The notes beneath the pieces were generated by a model. It searched no databases and was not told the DNA's origin. It worked only from the letters and a program-made list of their open reading frames with translations. The position numbers were made by a program, and so were the translations under genes. 53,224 nucleotides of DNA from Glycomyces sp. YM15 (GTDB taxonomy: Bacteria > Actinomycetota > Actinomycetes > Mycobacteriales > Micromonosporaceae): positions 1 through 53,224 of the forward strand of contig NZ_JAERMK010000027.1 of the NCBI RefSeq assembly GCF_016918015.1, read 5' to 3'. Every line of letters starts with the position of its first letter. The stretch's first letter is position 1. Shown here in pieces: positions 15,293 through 25,671 of the stretch.

Positions 15293-17866
15293 TCATCTGA
15301 CGACAGGACTTTGGACGGTTTGGGATGCAGTTCGGGCTGCAGCCGGGAACTCGGCGCCGAGACGCGCGGCGGGGGGACCCTCCCGGACGCCGCCGGACGC
15401 GGCGTCACCGCCCAGCAGGCCCGCCACGAGCGCCCGGTACGAGTCATGACTGAACCGCTCGCGCACCCGCCGCTGGGCGAGCGCGCTGCGGGCCAGGAAC
15501 CGCTGCGGATCGGCGTACAGCCCGTCCACCAGTCCCACCACTTCAGGCGGTTCGCAGTAGAGGGCGGCGTCGCCGAACGTCGGTTCGAAGTGCGGAGGCA
15601 GGATCGTCACGCACCCGGCGGCGAGGGCTTCCAGCACCGCCCGGCCGAAGGCCTCGTACTGCCGCGGATGCGGGAAGTAGATCCAGAAGTCGAGCTGGTA
15701 CAGGAACGAGTCGACGTCCGTCTCGTCGAAGCCGTAGCAGGTCCACGCCGACGGCGGGTCCTCACCGGTGATCACCGCGACCGAGGAGACCCCGCCCATG
15801 ACGCGCACGTCCCAGCGGCCGTCCCCCGGGTAGACGAGCGGCAGGTCCTCGGCGGTGGGCCACTTCGTCCAATCGTCGCGCGAATGCCGCCCGACCACCG
15901 GCATCACGGACCGGAAGCCGGTACGGGCCGGCGCGACGGCCGCCTCGTCGAGAATGCCGGGCATGTCGAAGTCCGCCAGGCCCGACGCGGCTCCGGCCAG
16001 GGCCTCGCGCACCTGCGGCCCCTGCGGCACCCACAGCGGCACCACACCGAACATGTCGATCGCGTTGGCGTGGCAGGCATCCGGTACGTACCTGGTGTCG
16101 GATCCGTCGCGTTCGCACGGAGCCTGGTTGGCGAGCACCACCATCCGCTTCGGACGCACTCCGGAGCGCTCGCCGGACCGGAACTGGAGGATCGGCGGAT
16201 ACCGCAGCACCAGCAGGTCGCACACCACGTCGTCGGTGACGAGGACCTGCTCCACGACGCCCTCGTTGACGAGCCGCTGAAACGGCACGCACATCGGCCG
16301 GTCCTCGACCGTCATGTGCCGCCAGGACTCGAGGTGCATGACGGCGACCTCCAAGCCCGCGGCCTTGAGCGCCTTGATCTCCTCGATCACCGACTTCTGC
16401 GGTCCACCGAACGGACGCCAGTCGAGGCAGAACACGACATCGAAACGCCGCTGCCGCTGCTCGGCGGCAGCCACCGCCGCGTGGTACGGCGCCCAGAAGG
16501 GCCGCCGGGCGGGAGACCTCGGCAGGTACGGGTCGGCCCCCGCCCGGATCTCCTCATGCCACAGCGGATACGCGGACTGGTAGGCGCGGCGCGCCGGATG
16601 CTTCCAGCCCGGCCCGAACTCCTCCCGGGAAAGCGAGCCCGACGCCTGCCGCATGAGCGTGTCGCACACCCTGAGCCGCCGCACCGCGCCATCACCGAAC
16701 GCCGCCGCGACCCGGTGCAGGAACTCGGTGTCGGCGCCTTTGCGGACCTCGTCGTAGAAGCCGATCCGGTCGAGCACGCCGCGGCGGAACATCATCGAAG
16801 CGGTCGAAGCCGTCGTGAGGACCCGGCCGGGCCGCGTGACCGTGAGGTCCTCGTTGAACAGGAACGCCTCCCCGTACGTCAACTGCAGCGTCGGATCGTC
16901 GAGCAGCGGCGCGACCGAACGGGCGATCCGCCCAGGCGCGGCCCAGTCATCAGCATCCAGGCCTGTCACGAAATCCCCGGTCAGCACCTCGAACGCCGTA
17001 TTGCGGGCGGCGAACGTCCCGCCGTTGACCCCCCGCCGGATCACGCGCACCCGATCGTCGAGCCCGGCGACCGCATCGAGGACCACGTCGTACTCGGGCC
17101 CCGACGCGTCGTCGACAACGAGCACCTCCACGTTCGCCCACGCGCCCTCCAGCAGCGAACGGACCGCGGTGAGCAGCGCCCGGCCCGGCCGGTACGCCGT
17201 CATCACCACCGAGACCAGCGGACCCGACGGGACCCGCGGCACCGAAGCCGCGCGCAGCCGGTCGAACCACGGCAGCAGCTCGCCGTCGACCGCAGCCGGA
17301 CCGAGCCGCAACTCCGGACGGCCCGTCAACGCCCCGAGCCGCTTGATCCACGCCGTCTCCTCGCCGCCCGCGTGCGGATGGGCGAGATCCGCCACCAGCG
17401 CACCCCGCTCCAGCGCGGGCAGATGCTTCCCATAGCGGCGCAACAGGAACCGGGTCTTCGCCAGGTCACCGAGCGCGTACGCGAGCTGCGCGTGAACGGC
17501 GGCCTCCCGCCGGCCCACACGGCGGACCCCGCCGATGTCCAGCGCCAAGTCGAAGAGCGCCAACGCGTCCCGCCGGTCCTGTTCACCACCGAACTGCAGG
17601 CCGACAACCCGCGCCAGCGACGCCAGCGCCGCCACGTTCACCCCGGGTTCCCCTGCGGGACCGAGATCGCGGCGATGCGCGGCGGCGAGGAGCCCCGGAA
17701 GGTCGAGACTGCGGGACGCGGCGCGCGCGAGCAGGTGGCGGGCCCCGGGCGAGCGGGTTCGCAGCGCGGTCGCGGCCATCGTGCCGGGAGCCCGCTCCCC
17801 GGCCCGGACCAGGAGGTCGTCGGTGAGTCGGCCCGGATAGCGCGCGGTCTCGTCAGCTGCGTTCAT
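15293..17866 (-). CDS. Two-domain glycosyltransferase (GT2 plus GT4-like)
   Basis: 857 residues. Residues ~1-200 are Ala/Leu/Arg-rich helices that look like TPR-type repeats. Residues ~215-420 form a GT2 domain: SVVMTAYRPG start, VLVVDDASG, and LDADDW as the metal-binding DXD region. Residues ~460-820 resemble a GT4/GT-B enzyme: FCLDWRPFGGPQKS near its start and a C-terminal donor-site motif EAFGRAVLEALAAGC with a following TILPPHFEPTFGDAALYC. Such double enzymes build repeat units of capsule or teichoic-type polymers from the cytoplasmic side. It heads the minus-strand run that continues into the 110-residue protein, export ATPase and CDP-alcohol transferase. An AT-rich 160-bp region separates it from the divergent tandem glycosyltransferases. 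Confidence 0.88.
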   Translation of the reverse strand: MNAADETARYPGRLTDDLLVRAGERAPGTMAATALRTRSPGARHLLARAASRSLDLPGLLAAAHRRDLGPAGEPGVNVAALASLARVVGLQFGGEQDRRDALALFDLALDIGGVRRVGRREAAVHAQLAYALGDLAKTRFLLRRYGKHLPALERGALVADLAHPHAGGEETAWIKRLGALTGRPELRLGPAAVDGELLPWFDRLRAASVPRVPSGPLVSVVMTAYRPGRALLTAVRSLLEGAWANVEVLVVDDASGPEYDVVLDAVAGLDDRVRVIRRGVNGGTFAARNTAFEVLTGDFVTGLDADDWAAPGRIARSVAPLLDDPTLQLTYGEAFLFNEDLTVTRPGRVLTTASTASMMFRRGVLDRIGFYDEVRKGADTEFLHRVAAAFGDGAVRRLRVCDTLMRQASGSLSREEFGPGWKHPARRAYQSAYPLWHEEIRAGADPYLPRSPARRPFWAPYHAAVAAAEQRQRRFDVVFCLDWRPFGGPQKSVIEEIKALKAAGLEVAVMHLESWRHMTVEDRPMCVPFQRLVNEGVVEQVLVTDDVVCDLLVLRYPPILQFRSGERSGVRPKRMVVLANQAPCERDGSDTRYVPDACHANAIDMFGVVPLWVPQGPQVREALAGAASGLADFDMPGILDEAAVAPARTGFRSVMPVVGRHSRDDWTKWPTAEDLPLVYPGDGRWDVRVMGGVSSVAVITGEDPPSAWTCYGFDETDVDSFLYQLDFWIYFPHPRQYEAFGRAVLEALAAGCVTILPPHFEPTFGDAALYCEPPEVVGLVDGLYADPQRFLARSALAQRRVRERFSHDSYRALVAGLLGGDAASGGVREGPPAARLGAEFPAAARTASQTVQSPVVR

Positions 17867-18029
17867 CTCGTCCGTTCATCTCCAGGTTGCATTCCGCCCA
17901 GATCTTCGCGTGCCCAATGGCAGTAATGCTGAATTGAATGCGAACAATCTTCTTCACTCGCGTAAACAGATGCTGAACTGGGAAGCCGGTTAATCCTAAT
18001 GAATGGACACGGGATATCGTGGTAGCGAA

Positions 18030-19529
18030 ATGAGCGACTCACCGAAACGCCCGCGCATCGTCCGCAACGACCATAGGGCACTGCACCCGCCGACTTCGGT
18101 CGATTGGAAGCCGAGTCTCGCGGTGAGCGTCATCGTCCCCGCCTATGGCGGCCAAGACGAACTCGATCTGGCATTGGCGGCCCTCGCCGCGCAGTCCTAT
18201 CCGTCGAGTCTCATGGAAGTGATCGTCGTCGACGATAATTCGACGCCGCCGCTGCGCCTCCCGGACCTGCGCCCCGAACACACGCGGCTGGTCGTCACCA
18301 CAGGCGAGTCCTGGGGTTCCGCGCATGCGGTCAACACCGGCGTCAACCACGCCGACGGCCAGGTCGTCCTGCGCCTCGACGCCGACATGGTCCCCTACCG
18401 CGACCACGTCGAAGCCCAACTGCGCTGGCACCACACCGCCGACTACCTCGCCGTGCTCGGCCACAAGCGGTTCGTGGACTGGGAAAGCGGTCGGTTCACC
18501 CCCGAGCAGGTGCACGAGAAGGTCCTCGCAGGCGAGGCCGAGGCCCTCTTCGCCGTCGAGGACTCGCAGCCGCACTGGATCGAGAACGTCATCGCCGACA
18601 CCGACGGCCTCGTCCAGCACCACCCGGGGATCTTCCGGGTCTTCGTGGGCGCCACCAACTCCGTCCACCGCGACTTCTTCAAGGCCGTCGGCGGACTCGA
18701 CACCGACCTGCGGCTCGGCTCCGACACCGAGTTCGCCTACCGGCTCGCGCAGGCCGGCGCCGTGTTCGTCCCCGAGACCACCTCCTCCGCATGGCACCTC
18801 GGCATGCCCCAGATGGTGCAGCGATGGGACGAGGGCCGCCATCAGCGCGTCCCCTACATCGCGCAGCGCGTCCCGCTCCACGGCATGCGCCGCACCGCGC
18901 CGCCGCGCGCCTGGCGGGTCCCGCTGGTCGACATCGTCATCGACGTCAAGGACGCCGCCGCCGCCGATGTGGACGCCTGCGTCGCCCCGGTCCTCGCCGG
19001 ACCCGACGGCGACGCCCGCATCACCCTCGTCACCGGGCAGGGCCCCGCCCCGCAGGACCGCGACTCGATCCTCGCCGGCGACGGCGCCCAACTGCGCCTC
19101 GTCGAGGAGGCCTACGACGTCGAAGCGCGCGTCCGCATCACCGCCGAAGCGCCCGCACCCGACCCCGCCGTCCCCTACCGGCTCGTCCTGCCGAAACCCG
19201 TCCCACTGCGGCCCGGCGCCATCGGCAGGCTCATCGCGAGCATCGAACGGACCGACGCCGGACTCGTCCTGGCCGACCTGCCCCACGCGCCCCCCGCCCG
19301 CCTCGAACGCACCGCGGCCTTCGCCCGCGCCCGCCACATCACCGACGGCGGCGGACTCGACCAGGTCGTCGCCGGCATCTGGGGCGCCACCCGGTGCACC
19401 GGCCTCACCGCCCCCGCAGCGGGCCCCACGGTCTACGAACCCGGTCCCCCGGACGCCGTGCGCCGCTTCCTCCGGCGGTACTTCGACGCCCGCCAACGCG
19501 CGCGCCTGCGCGCCCTCCTGCGACGGTGA
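18030..19529 (+). CDS. GT2 glycosyltransferase, tandem copy 1
   Basis: 499 residues from ATG 18030; ATG 18003 is an alternative adding nine residues. GT-A fold: VSVIVPAYGGQDELDLAL, VIVVDDNS, LRLDADM as DXD, and a galactosyltransferase-like later motif GGLDTDLRLGSDTEFAYRL for acceptor/base function. The last ~200 residues form an extra domain of alternating strands and Arg/Ala-rich helices. It is a clear paralogue of the next gene: QLRWHH-ADYLAVLGHKRFVD occurs in both with one or two changes. Its stop overlaps the next start (GTGA), so both are made together, perhaps as a heterodimer or as successive transferases in a surface polymer pathway. Confidence 0.88.
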   Translation: MSDSPKRPRIVRNDHRALHPPTSVDWKPSLAVSVIVPAYGGQDELDLALAALAAQSYPSSLMEVIVVDDNSTPPLRLPDLRPEHTRLVVTTGESWGSAHAVNTGVNHADGQVVLRLDADMVPYRDHVEAQLRWHHTADYLAVLGHKRFVDWESGRFTPEQVHEKVLAGEAEALFAVEDSQPHWIENVIADTDGLVQHHPGIFRVFVGATNSVHRDFFKAVGGLDTDLRLGSDTEFAYRLAQAGAVFVPETTSSAWHLGMPQMVQRWDEGRHQRVPYIAQRVPLHGMRRTAPPRAWRVPLVDIVIDVKDAAAADVDACVAPVLAGPDGDARITLVTGQGPAPQDRDSILAGDGAQLRLVEEAYDVEARVRITAEAPAPDPAVPYRLVLPKPVPLRPGAIGRLIASIERTDAGLVLADLPHAPPARLERTAAFARARHITDGGGLDQVVAGIWGATRCTGLTAPAAGPTVYEPGPPDAVRRFLRRYFDARQRARLRALLRR

Positions 19530-20977
19530 CCGTGGACTCCCCCGCGCTGCGCGGCAACGACTACGGGCCGCTCACCCGGCCGGCCGACGACTGGGAACCG
19601 CGCTTGAGCGTCAGCGTCGTCATCCCGGCGCACGGCCGGCAGGACAAACTGGACCTCACCCTCGCCTCCCTCGCCGCCCAGACCTACCCGGCCGGGCTCC
19701 TCGAAGCGGTCGTCGTCGACGACGGCTCCGAACCGCCGCTGCGCCTCCCGGAGATCCGCCCCGAGTCGACCCGGATCGTCCGGCCGCTGCCCGGCGGATG
19801 GGCCTCAGCGCACGCCACCAACTCCGGTGCCGCCCAGAGCGACGGCGACGTCCTCCTGCGCCTCGACGCCGACATGCTCGTATTCGACGACCACGTCGCC
19901 TCGCAGCTGCGCTGGCACCACGCCGCGGACTACCTCGCGGTGCTGGGCCACAAGCGGTTCGTGGACTACCGGGCCGGGGACCTCGACCCGGCCGCCGCGC
20001 ACGAGGCGGTGCTGGCCGGGAAGGCCGCCGACCTGTTCGACTTCGAACGCTCCGAGCCGCAGTGGATCGAGACGATCATCGACGCCACCGGCGGGCTGCG
20101 TCAGGCCGACCACCGGGCGTTCCGGGTGCTCGTGGGCGCGTCGTTCTCGGTGCACCGCCGCCTGTTCGAGGCTTCGGGCGGCATGGACGCGGACGTGCTG
20201 CTCGGTTCGGACACGGTCTTCGGGTACCGGCTCCACCAGGCCGGCGCGGTGTTCGTGCCCGACGACCGGTCCTCCGCGTGGCACCTGGGGCCCCGCCAGA
20301 TCGCCGAACGCGGCGACCTCGCGAAGGCCTACCGGCGCCCGCGCATCGCCAACCGGGTGCCCGAACTGGATCCGAAGCGCCCCAGGGCCGCCCGGGCCTG
20401 GGAGACGCCCCTGGCCGACGTCGTCATCGACGCCCGCGGCGCGACCGCCGAGATCGAATCCAGTGTGGACCGTATGCTCGCGGGGGCGGTGCCCGATGTG
20501 CGCGTGACGCTCCTCGGCGACTGGCCGGGCCCGCACACGGGCCGCCACCACATGCTCGACGACCCGGAGCTCGAGGCGCGGCTGCTCCTCGAATCGTTCC
20601 GCGGCGAGCACCGCGTGCGGTTCGCGTCCGAGTTCGAACCCGACCCCAAGGTGCCGTATGTGATCCGGGTCCCCGCCGCGGCGCGGCCGGGACCCTCGAC
20701 CGTGGCCTCGCTTGTGGCATATGCGAACGGGCACCGGCTCGGCCTGCTCGAGGTGGCCGCGCCCGGGGGCGCGGTCCGTTTGGAGCGGACCGCCGCGGCG
20801 GCGAGGGCCGCGCACCTCGGCGTCGGCATCGACGCGGTCTGGGGCAGTGCGAGCGTGTCGGGCAGGCACGCCGAGGCGGTCGGGGCCTTCGCGTCAGGAA
20901 CCGGAGACCCGCGGACCGGGCATCGTGGACTGCGAGGGAAGGCCCGGGGCCTCCTCCGCCGCGTGCTGGACCGCTGA
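19526..20977 (+). CDS. GT2 glycosyltransferase, tandem copy 2
   Basis: 483 residues from GTG 19526 (GTG 19532 possible), overlapping the stop of copy 1 by 4 bp. Same architecture as copy 1: VSVVIPAHGRQDKLDLTL, AVVVDDGS, LRLDADM and GGMDADVLLGSDTVFGYRL, then a ~200-residue C-terminal extension ending in a basic helix. The shared order and near-identical central block show a gene duplication with both active sites kept. The 3' end overlaps the convergent glycosyltransferase gene by 84 bp. Sugar specificity cannot be deduced; membership in the surface-polymer locus is by context. Confidence 0.87.
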   Translation: MTVDSPALRGNDYGPLTRPADDWEPRLSVSVVIPAHGRQDKLDLTLASLAAQTYPAGLLEAVVVDDGSEPPLRLPEIRPESTRIVRPLPGGWASAHATNSGAAQSDGDVLLRLDADMLVFDDHVASQLRWHHAADYLAVLGHKRFVDYRAGDLDPAAAHEAVLAGKAADLFDFERSEPQWIETIIDATGGLRQADHRAFRVLVGASFSVHRRLFEASGGMDADVLLGSDTVFGYRLHQAGAVFVPDDRSSAWHLGPRQIAERGDLAKAYRRPRIANRVPELDPKRPRAARAWETPLADVVIDARGATAEIESSVDRMLAGAVPDVRVTLLGDWPGPHTGRHHMLDDPELEARLLLESFRGEHRVRFASEFEPDPKVPYVIRVPAAARPGPSTVASLVAYANGHRLGLLEVAAPGGAVRLERTAAAARAAHLGVGIDAVWGSASVSGRHAEAVGAFASGTGDPRTGHRGLRGKARGLLRRVLDR

Positions 20978-22063
20978 AGCGCCGACCGAGCGGGGCGCGG
21001 GCGTGGCCTCCGCTTCGGAGGCGGTCGGCTCCGGCGCGGGTGCCGGGATTCCCGGACCGGTCCGGTTGACGCGCTTGGCGATCCGGTACACCTGCCGGAA
21101 CGCCTCGTAGCCGATGTAGGCGCGGGCGGCCAGGAGCCGCTGCTTCAGTCCGGTCACGCCCTGGGCGGGCCGCCAGGCGCCGGGCCCGGGGTGGTAGCGG
21201 CGGTACAGCTCGGAGGTGCGGCGGAAGAACTCGCGGCGTTTCTTCGGCTCGACCCGCTCGGTGTTGCCGATGACGAGCAGCAGATGCCAGACCATGTGGT
21301 TGAACAGGGCCACGCGGATCCCGGCGTCGTCGACGCCTTCGAAATCGTCCCAGGTGCGCTGCCATTGGGTGAACACGTCGAAGTGGCGGTCGTCGCGGGT
21401 GCGGGTGATCGAGGACCCGGCCCTCTGCCGCCACTGGTAGCAGCATTCGACGACCACTGCGATCCGCTCGGCGCGGCGCAGCAGCGCGTACGTCCACGGG
21501 ATGTCGGTGTACCAGCCGGTGGGGAAGCCGAGGTCGATGGCGTCCAGGAACGCTCGCCTCGAGACCTTCGTCCACGGAGTGTGGGTGTAGTCGACGATGC
21601 GCGGCCATTCGGCGAGGGTGAATCCGCTGGGATCGGCCGGGCAGTGCGCGGCGAGCTCGGGGAGTTCGCCGGTCTCGATGGCCCCGGTGTCGCGGCGCTT
21701 CTCGTGCTGGACGAGCACGACGTCCGGCGGACGGGGTCCGGACACCGCGGCGAGGACCCGGTCGACGGCGCCGGGCTTGAGCTCGTCGTCGGCGTCGACG
21801 AACCACACGTAGTCGCCCTTCGCCTGGGCGAGACCGAAGTTGCGGGCCGGGCCGGAGCCGGCGTTCACGGGCGTGGTGACGACCTTGACGCGTTCGTCTC
21901 GGGCGGCGTACCGCTCGGCGACTGCACTGGAGCCGTCGGGCGAGCAGTCGTCGACGACGACGATCTCGAGCTCGTCCCCGCCGCCGTCGATGACGGTGTC
22001 GAGGCAACCGGGGAGGTATTCCTCGGCCTCGAAGACGGGGATGACAATGCTCAGAACGGGCAT
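20894..22063 (-). CDS. GT2 glycosyltransferase (CDP-glycerol/teichoic-type N-terminal domain)
   Basis: 389 residues. N-terminal GT-A domain: MPVLSIVIPVFEAEEYLPGC, VVVDDCSPDGS, NAGSGPARNFGL and VWFVDADDEL as metal-binding motif; YTHTPWTKVSRRAFL lies in the acceptor region. The N-terminus and these motifs match the GT2 domains found in teichoic-acid glycosyltransferases. Residues ~340-389 are a Pro/Ala/Glu-rich disordered tail encoded over the 3' end of the convergent gene. ATG start with TAGTAT six nt upstream (leaderless type). The gene is transcribed alone toward the tandem pair, sharing their transcription boundary. Confidence 0.86.
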   Translation of the reverse strand: MPVLSIVIPVFEAEEYLPGCLDTVIDGGGDELEIVVVDDCSPDGSSAVAERYAARDERVKVVTTPVNAGSGPARNFGLAQAKGDYVWFVDADDELKPGAVDRVLAAVSGPRPPDVVLVQHEKRRDTGAIETGELPELAAHCPADPSGFTLAEWPRIVDYTHTPWTKVSRRAFLDAIDLGFPTGWYTDIPWTYALLRRAERIAVVVECCYQWRQRAGSSITRTRDDRHFDVFTQWQRTWDDFEGVDDAGIRVALFNHMVWHLLLVIGNTERVEPKKRREFFRRTSELYRRYHPGPGAWRPAQGVTGLKQRLLAARAYIGYEAFRQVYRIAKRVNRTGPGIPAPAPEPTASEAEATPAPRSVGASAVQHAAEEAPGLPSQSTMPGPRVSGS

Positions 22064-22400
22064 GGGTCGATACTAGCCCCGACGGGACACCCATATTGAC
22101 CAACGAATAGGACGCGTGTCACGCCGCGGAAAGGGCATCGCCGCATGTAAAAGGCGGATTTCCGCTGGTGCCGCTTAGACATTCGGCGTTATCGGAGACT
22201 CGTTCATGAATAGTGAAATCTTTCCGAGCACAAGGTAAACAATCCGATCGGGCGACGAATGATTTGACTCAACGTGTCGTACAGATGAACAATTGCAATA
22301 CAAGTATCAACATCTTCCCTGGCCAGGCTTGCGAAGTTCGCTATTGCTAATGTTGATCCCGGCACCCCGAGACGCCTTCTGAATCGCAAAGGACTCCACT
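22064..22400. other. AT-rich divergent intergenic region
   Basis: 337 bp without a credible gene, clearly richer in A/T than the surrounding coding DNA. It holds the TAGTAT promoter element of the minus-strand glycosyltransferase next to its start. On the plus strand TTGACT at 22264-22269 with AACAAT 18 nt later is a candidate promoter for the sugar dehydrogenase; a leader of about 100 nt would follow, ending in AAAGGA before the GTG. Confidence 0.5.
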
Positions 22401-23678
22401 GTGGCAACTGTTGACGAAGCAGCCCGCCCAATCGACCTGGTCGTGGTCGGCCAGGGTTACGTCGGTCTGCCGCTGGCCCAGGCCGCGATCGCGAAGGGCC
22501 TCACCGTGGTGGGCCTCGACCGTTCGCAGCGCGTCGTGGACGCGCTCAACGCCGGGTCGAGTCACATCGACGACGTCTCGGACGCCGAGCTCGACGTGAT
22601 GCTCCGCGGCGGGTACACCGCTTCGACCGACGCCTCGGTGCAGGCGCGGGCGAAGGCGATCGTCATCTGCGTGCCGACGCCGCTGGGCGAGGCGGGGGGC
22701 CCCGATCTGGCGGCGGTCGTCGGCGCGTCGCACGCGGCCGGACAGCACCTGCGTCCCGGCACGCTCGTGGTGCTGGAGTCGACGACGTACCCGGGGACCA
22801 CTGAGGAGGTCGTGGCGCCGATCCTGCGTGAGGAGTCGGGGCTGGAGGCGGGCGTGGACTTCCATCTCGCGTTCTCTCCCGAGCGGGTCGACCCGGGCAA
22901 CCCGGTGTACGGGATCGTCAACACCCCCAAGGTGGTGGGCGGGCTGACGCCGGCGTGCACGGCCGCCGCGAGGGACCTCTACGGGCGGTTCATCGATCGC
23001 GTGGTGGAGGCGAAGGGCACTCGCGAGGCGGAGATGGCGAAGCTGCTGGAGAACACGTACCGGCATGTGAACATCGCGCTCGTCAACGAGATGGCGGTGT
23101 TCTGCCGGGAGCTCGGCGTGGACTTGTGGGACGCGATCGGTCTCGCGAAGACGAAGCCGTTCGGGTACCAGGCGTTCTATCCGGGGCCGGGGGTCGGCGG
23201 GCACTGCATCCCGATCGACCCGAATTACCTGTCGTACAAGGTGCGGACGCTCGGCTACCCGTTCCGGTTCGTGGAGTTGGCGCAGGAGATCAACAACCGG
23301 ATGCCGGAGTATGTGGTGACGCGGGCGATGGCGCTGCTGAACGGTTCGGGCATCGCGTTGTCGCGGGCCCGGGTGCTGCTGCTCGGGGTCACGTACAAGC
23401 CCGATATCGCCGATCAGCGGGAGTCGCCGTCGACGCCGGTGGCGCGCAAGCTGATCGCTGCGGGCGCGGAGGTGGCGTACCACGATCCGCATGTGCCGGT
23501 GTGGAGTGTGGGGGCGGAGCAGGTCGAGCGGGTCACGGAGCTGGAGACGGCGAAGGCGGACTTGATCGTGCTGCTGACGAATCACGCCGGCTACCGGTCG
23601 GACGTGCTGCCGGCGGGGGTGCCGGTGCTGGACACGCGGGGTGCGCTGCGAGGCGCCGAAGGCGTCGAGGCGCTGTAG
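22401..23678 (+). CDS. UDP-N-acetylglucosamine-type 6-dehydrogenase (WbpA/WecC family)
   Basis: 425 residues from GTG 22401, with AAAGGA at good spacing. Rossmann motif LVVVGQGYVGLPLA (residues 13-26), catalytic C269 in PGVGGHCIPIDP, and the C-terminal LLGVTYKPDIADQRESP. The GHCIPIDP wording separates it from the UDP-glucose enzyme at 7960 (GGGCLPKD) and fits the UDP-GlcNAc / UDP-ManNAc dehydrogenases that make amino-sugar uronic acids for capsules and O-antigens. Two different sugar-nucleotide dehydrogenases in one locus suggest a polymer containing more than one uronic acid. Confidence 0.9.
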   Translation: MATVDEAARPIDLVVVGQGYVGLPLAQAAIAKGLTVVGLDRSQRVVDALNAGSSHIDDVSDAELDVMLRGGYTASTDASVQARAKAIVICVPTPLGEAGGPDLAAVVGASHAAGQHLRPGTLVVLESTTYPGTTEEVVAPILREESGLEAGVDFHLAFSPERVDPGNPVYGIVNTPKVVGGLTPACTAAARDLYGRFIDRVVEAKGTREAEMAKLLENTYRHVNIALVNEMAVFCRELGVDLWDAIGLAKTKPFGYQAFYPGPGVGGHCIPIDPNYLSYKVRTLGYPFRFVELAQEINNRMPEYVVTRAMALLNGSGIALSRARVLLLGVTYKPDIADQRESPSTPVARKLIAAGAEVAYHDPHVPVWSVGAEQVERVTELETAKADLIVLLTNHAGYRSDVLPAGVPVLDTRGALRGAEGVEAL

Positions 23679-23796
23679 GCGGCCCCCGCCCTCCCAGGGG
23701 GGCGTCCCCAGGCCAATCCTGACGCGGGGGTCCGACAGAAAACCTCCCGTCTTACCGTCGTAAGCCGAACTGTCACTCGAAAGCGTGAGAGCACCG

Positions 23797-23825
23797 CCGC
23801 GAGCCTCACGGCTCGCGGTGGTTTT
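23797..23825 (+). terminator. Intrinsic terminator after the sugar dehydrogenase
   Basis: CCGCGAGCC / GGCTCGCGG, perfect 9-bp stem, 4-nt loop, followed by TG and TTTT: one of the few terminators here with a real T-tract. Confidence 0.8.
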
Positions 23826-23882
23826 CAGTACTCCGCCCCGGCGGACCTCCGAACCGCGAGACGGCCCGGCCGCCTTCGGGCG

Positions 23883-24656
23883 CTAGGCGACGGCGCGGGC
23901 GAACTTCCGCGTCGCCCACCATACGAGCACGATCGCGAGCGCGCCGATGTAAGCGGCGGCCTGCCAGATCGCGTCCGCGCCCATCTCGCCGCTGAAGAGC
24001 GAACGGGCGGCCTCGACCGCGTAGTAGAACGGGTTGAAATCGGCCACGTTCTGGAGCCACTGCGGCGCCAGCGCCATCGGGAGCATGATGCCCGAGAGCA
24101 GCATGATCGGCTGGACGAACGTGTTGAGGACCGGCGCGAGGGTGTCCTCGCTCTTGAGGACGATCGCCACGCCGTAGGAGAGCGCCCCGAGCATGAACGA
24201 GGTCAGGATGATGATCCCGAACATGAGGAACACCCCCGGCCAGTAGATGCTCAGGCCGCCGATCGGCGCCGCCAGAAGCACCAGGATGAGCGCCTGGACG
24301 AGCGTGGTGGTGACCGTGGCGAGGGTGCGTCCGATGAGGAGCGCGGCGCGGCTTACGGGGGTGACGCGCATGCGTTCGATGACGCCCGCGCGCAGTTCGG
24401 CGATGAGTCCGAAGCCGACGAAGGTGGAGCCGAACAAGGCCATCATGATGATGAGGCCCGGCACGAAGGTCTCCATGGCGCCGTTCTGGAAGCCGGGCAT
24501 GCCGCCGGGCACGTCGTCGAACGAGTTGAGCAGCGGGGCGAAGAAGATCAGGAAGTACAGCGGCTGGATGATCATGACGACCAGCCACACCGGCTGCTTG
24601 ATGTTGAGCTTCATGGCCCGGGAGTAGACGAGCCAGGTGTCGTGGAGTGCCTTCAT
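23883..24656 (-). CDS. ABC-2 type multidrug transporter permease (DrrB-like)
   Basis: 257 residues with six hydrophobic spans. The order fits DrrB-type daunorubicin-resistance permeases: an N-terminal cytoplasmic amphipathic helix with YSRAMKLNIKQPVWL, a first span LVVMIIQPLYFLIFF, the conserved cytoplasmic ERMRVTPVSR segment after the second span (coupling helix), and GIMLPMALAPQWLQNVADFNPFYYAVEAAR, the ABC-2 permease signature region. It forms the membrane pore of an efflux pump with the ATPase encoded one base upstream. Efflux of a hydrophobic drug or lipid is likely; the substrate is unknown. Confidence 0.92.
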   Translation of the reverse strand: MKALHDTWLVYSRAMKLNIKQPVWLVVMIIQPLYFLIFFAPLLNSFDDVPGGMPGFQNGAMETFVPGLIIMMALFGSTFVGFGLIAELRAGVIERMRVTPVSRAALLIGRTLATVTTTLVQALILVLLAAPIGGLSIYWPGVFLMFGIIILTSFMLGALSYGVAIVLKSEDTLAPVLNTFVQPIMLLSGIMLPMALAPQWLQNVADFNPFYYAVEAARSLFSGEMGADAIWQAAAYIGALAIVLVWWATRKFARAVA

Positions 24657-24657
24657 G

Positions 24658-25626
<969 letters not shown>

Positions 25627-25671
25627 GGGTACCTCACGGGTGGTTGAACGGTAGTCCTATTTCCTTGTTCA

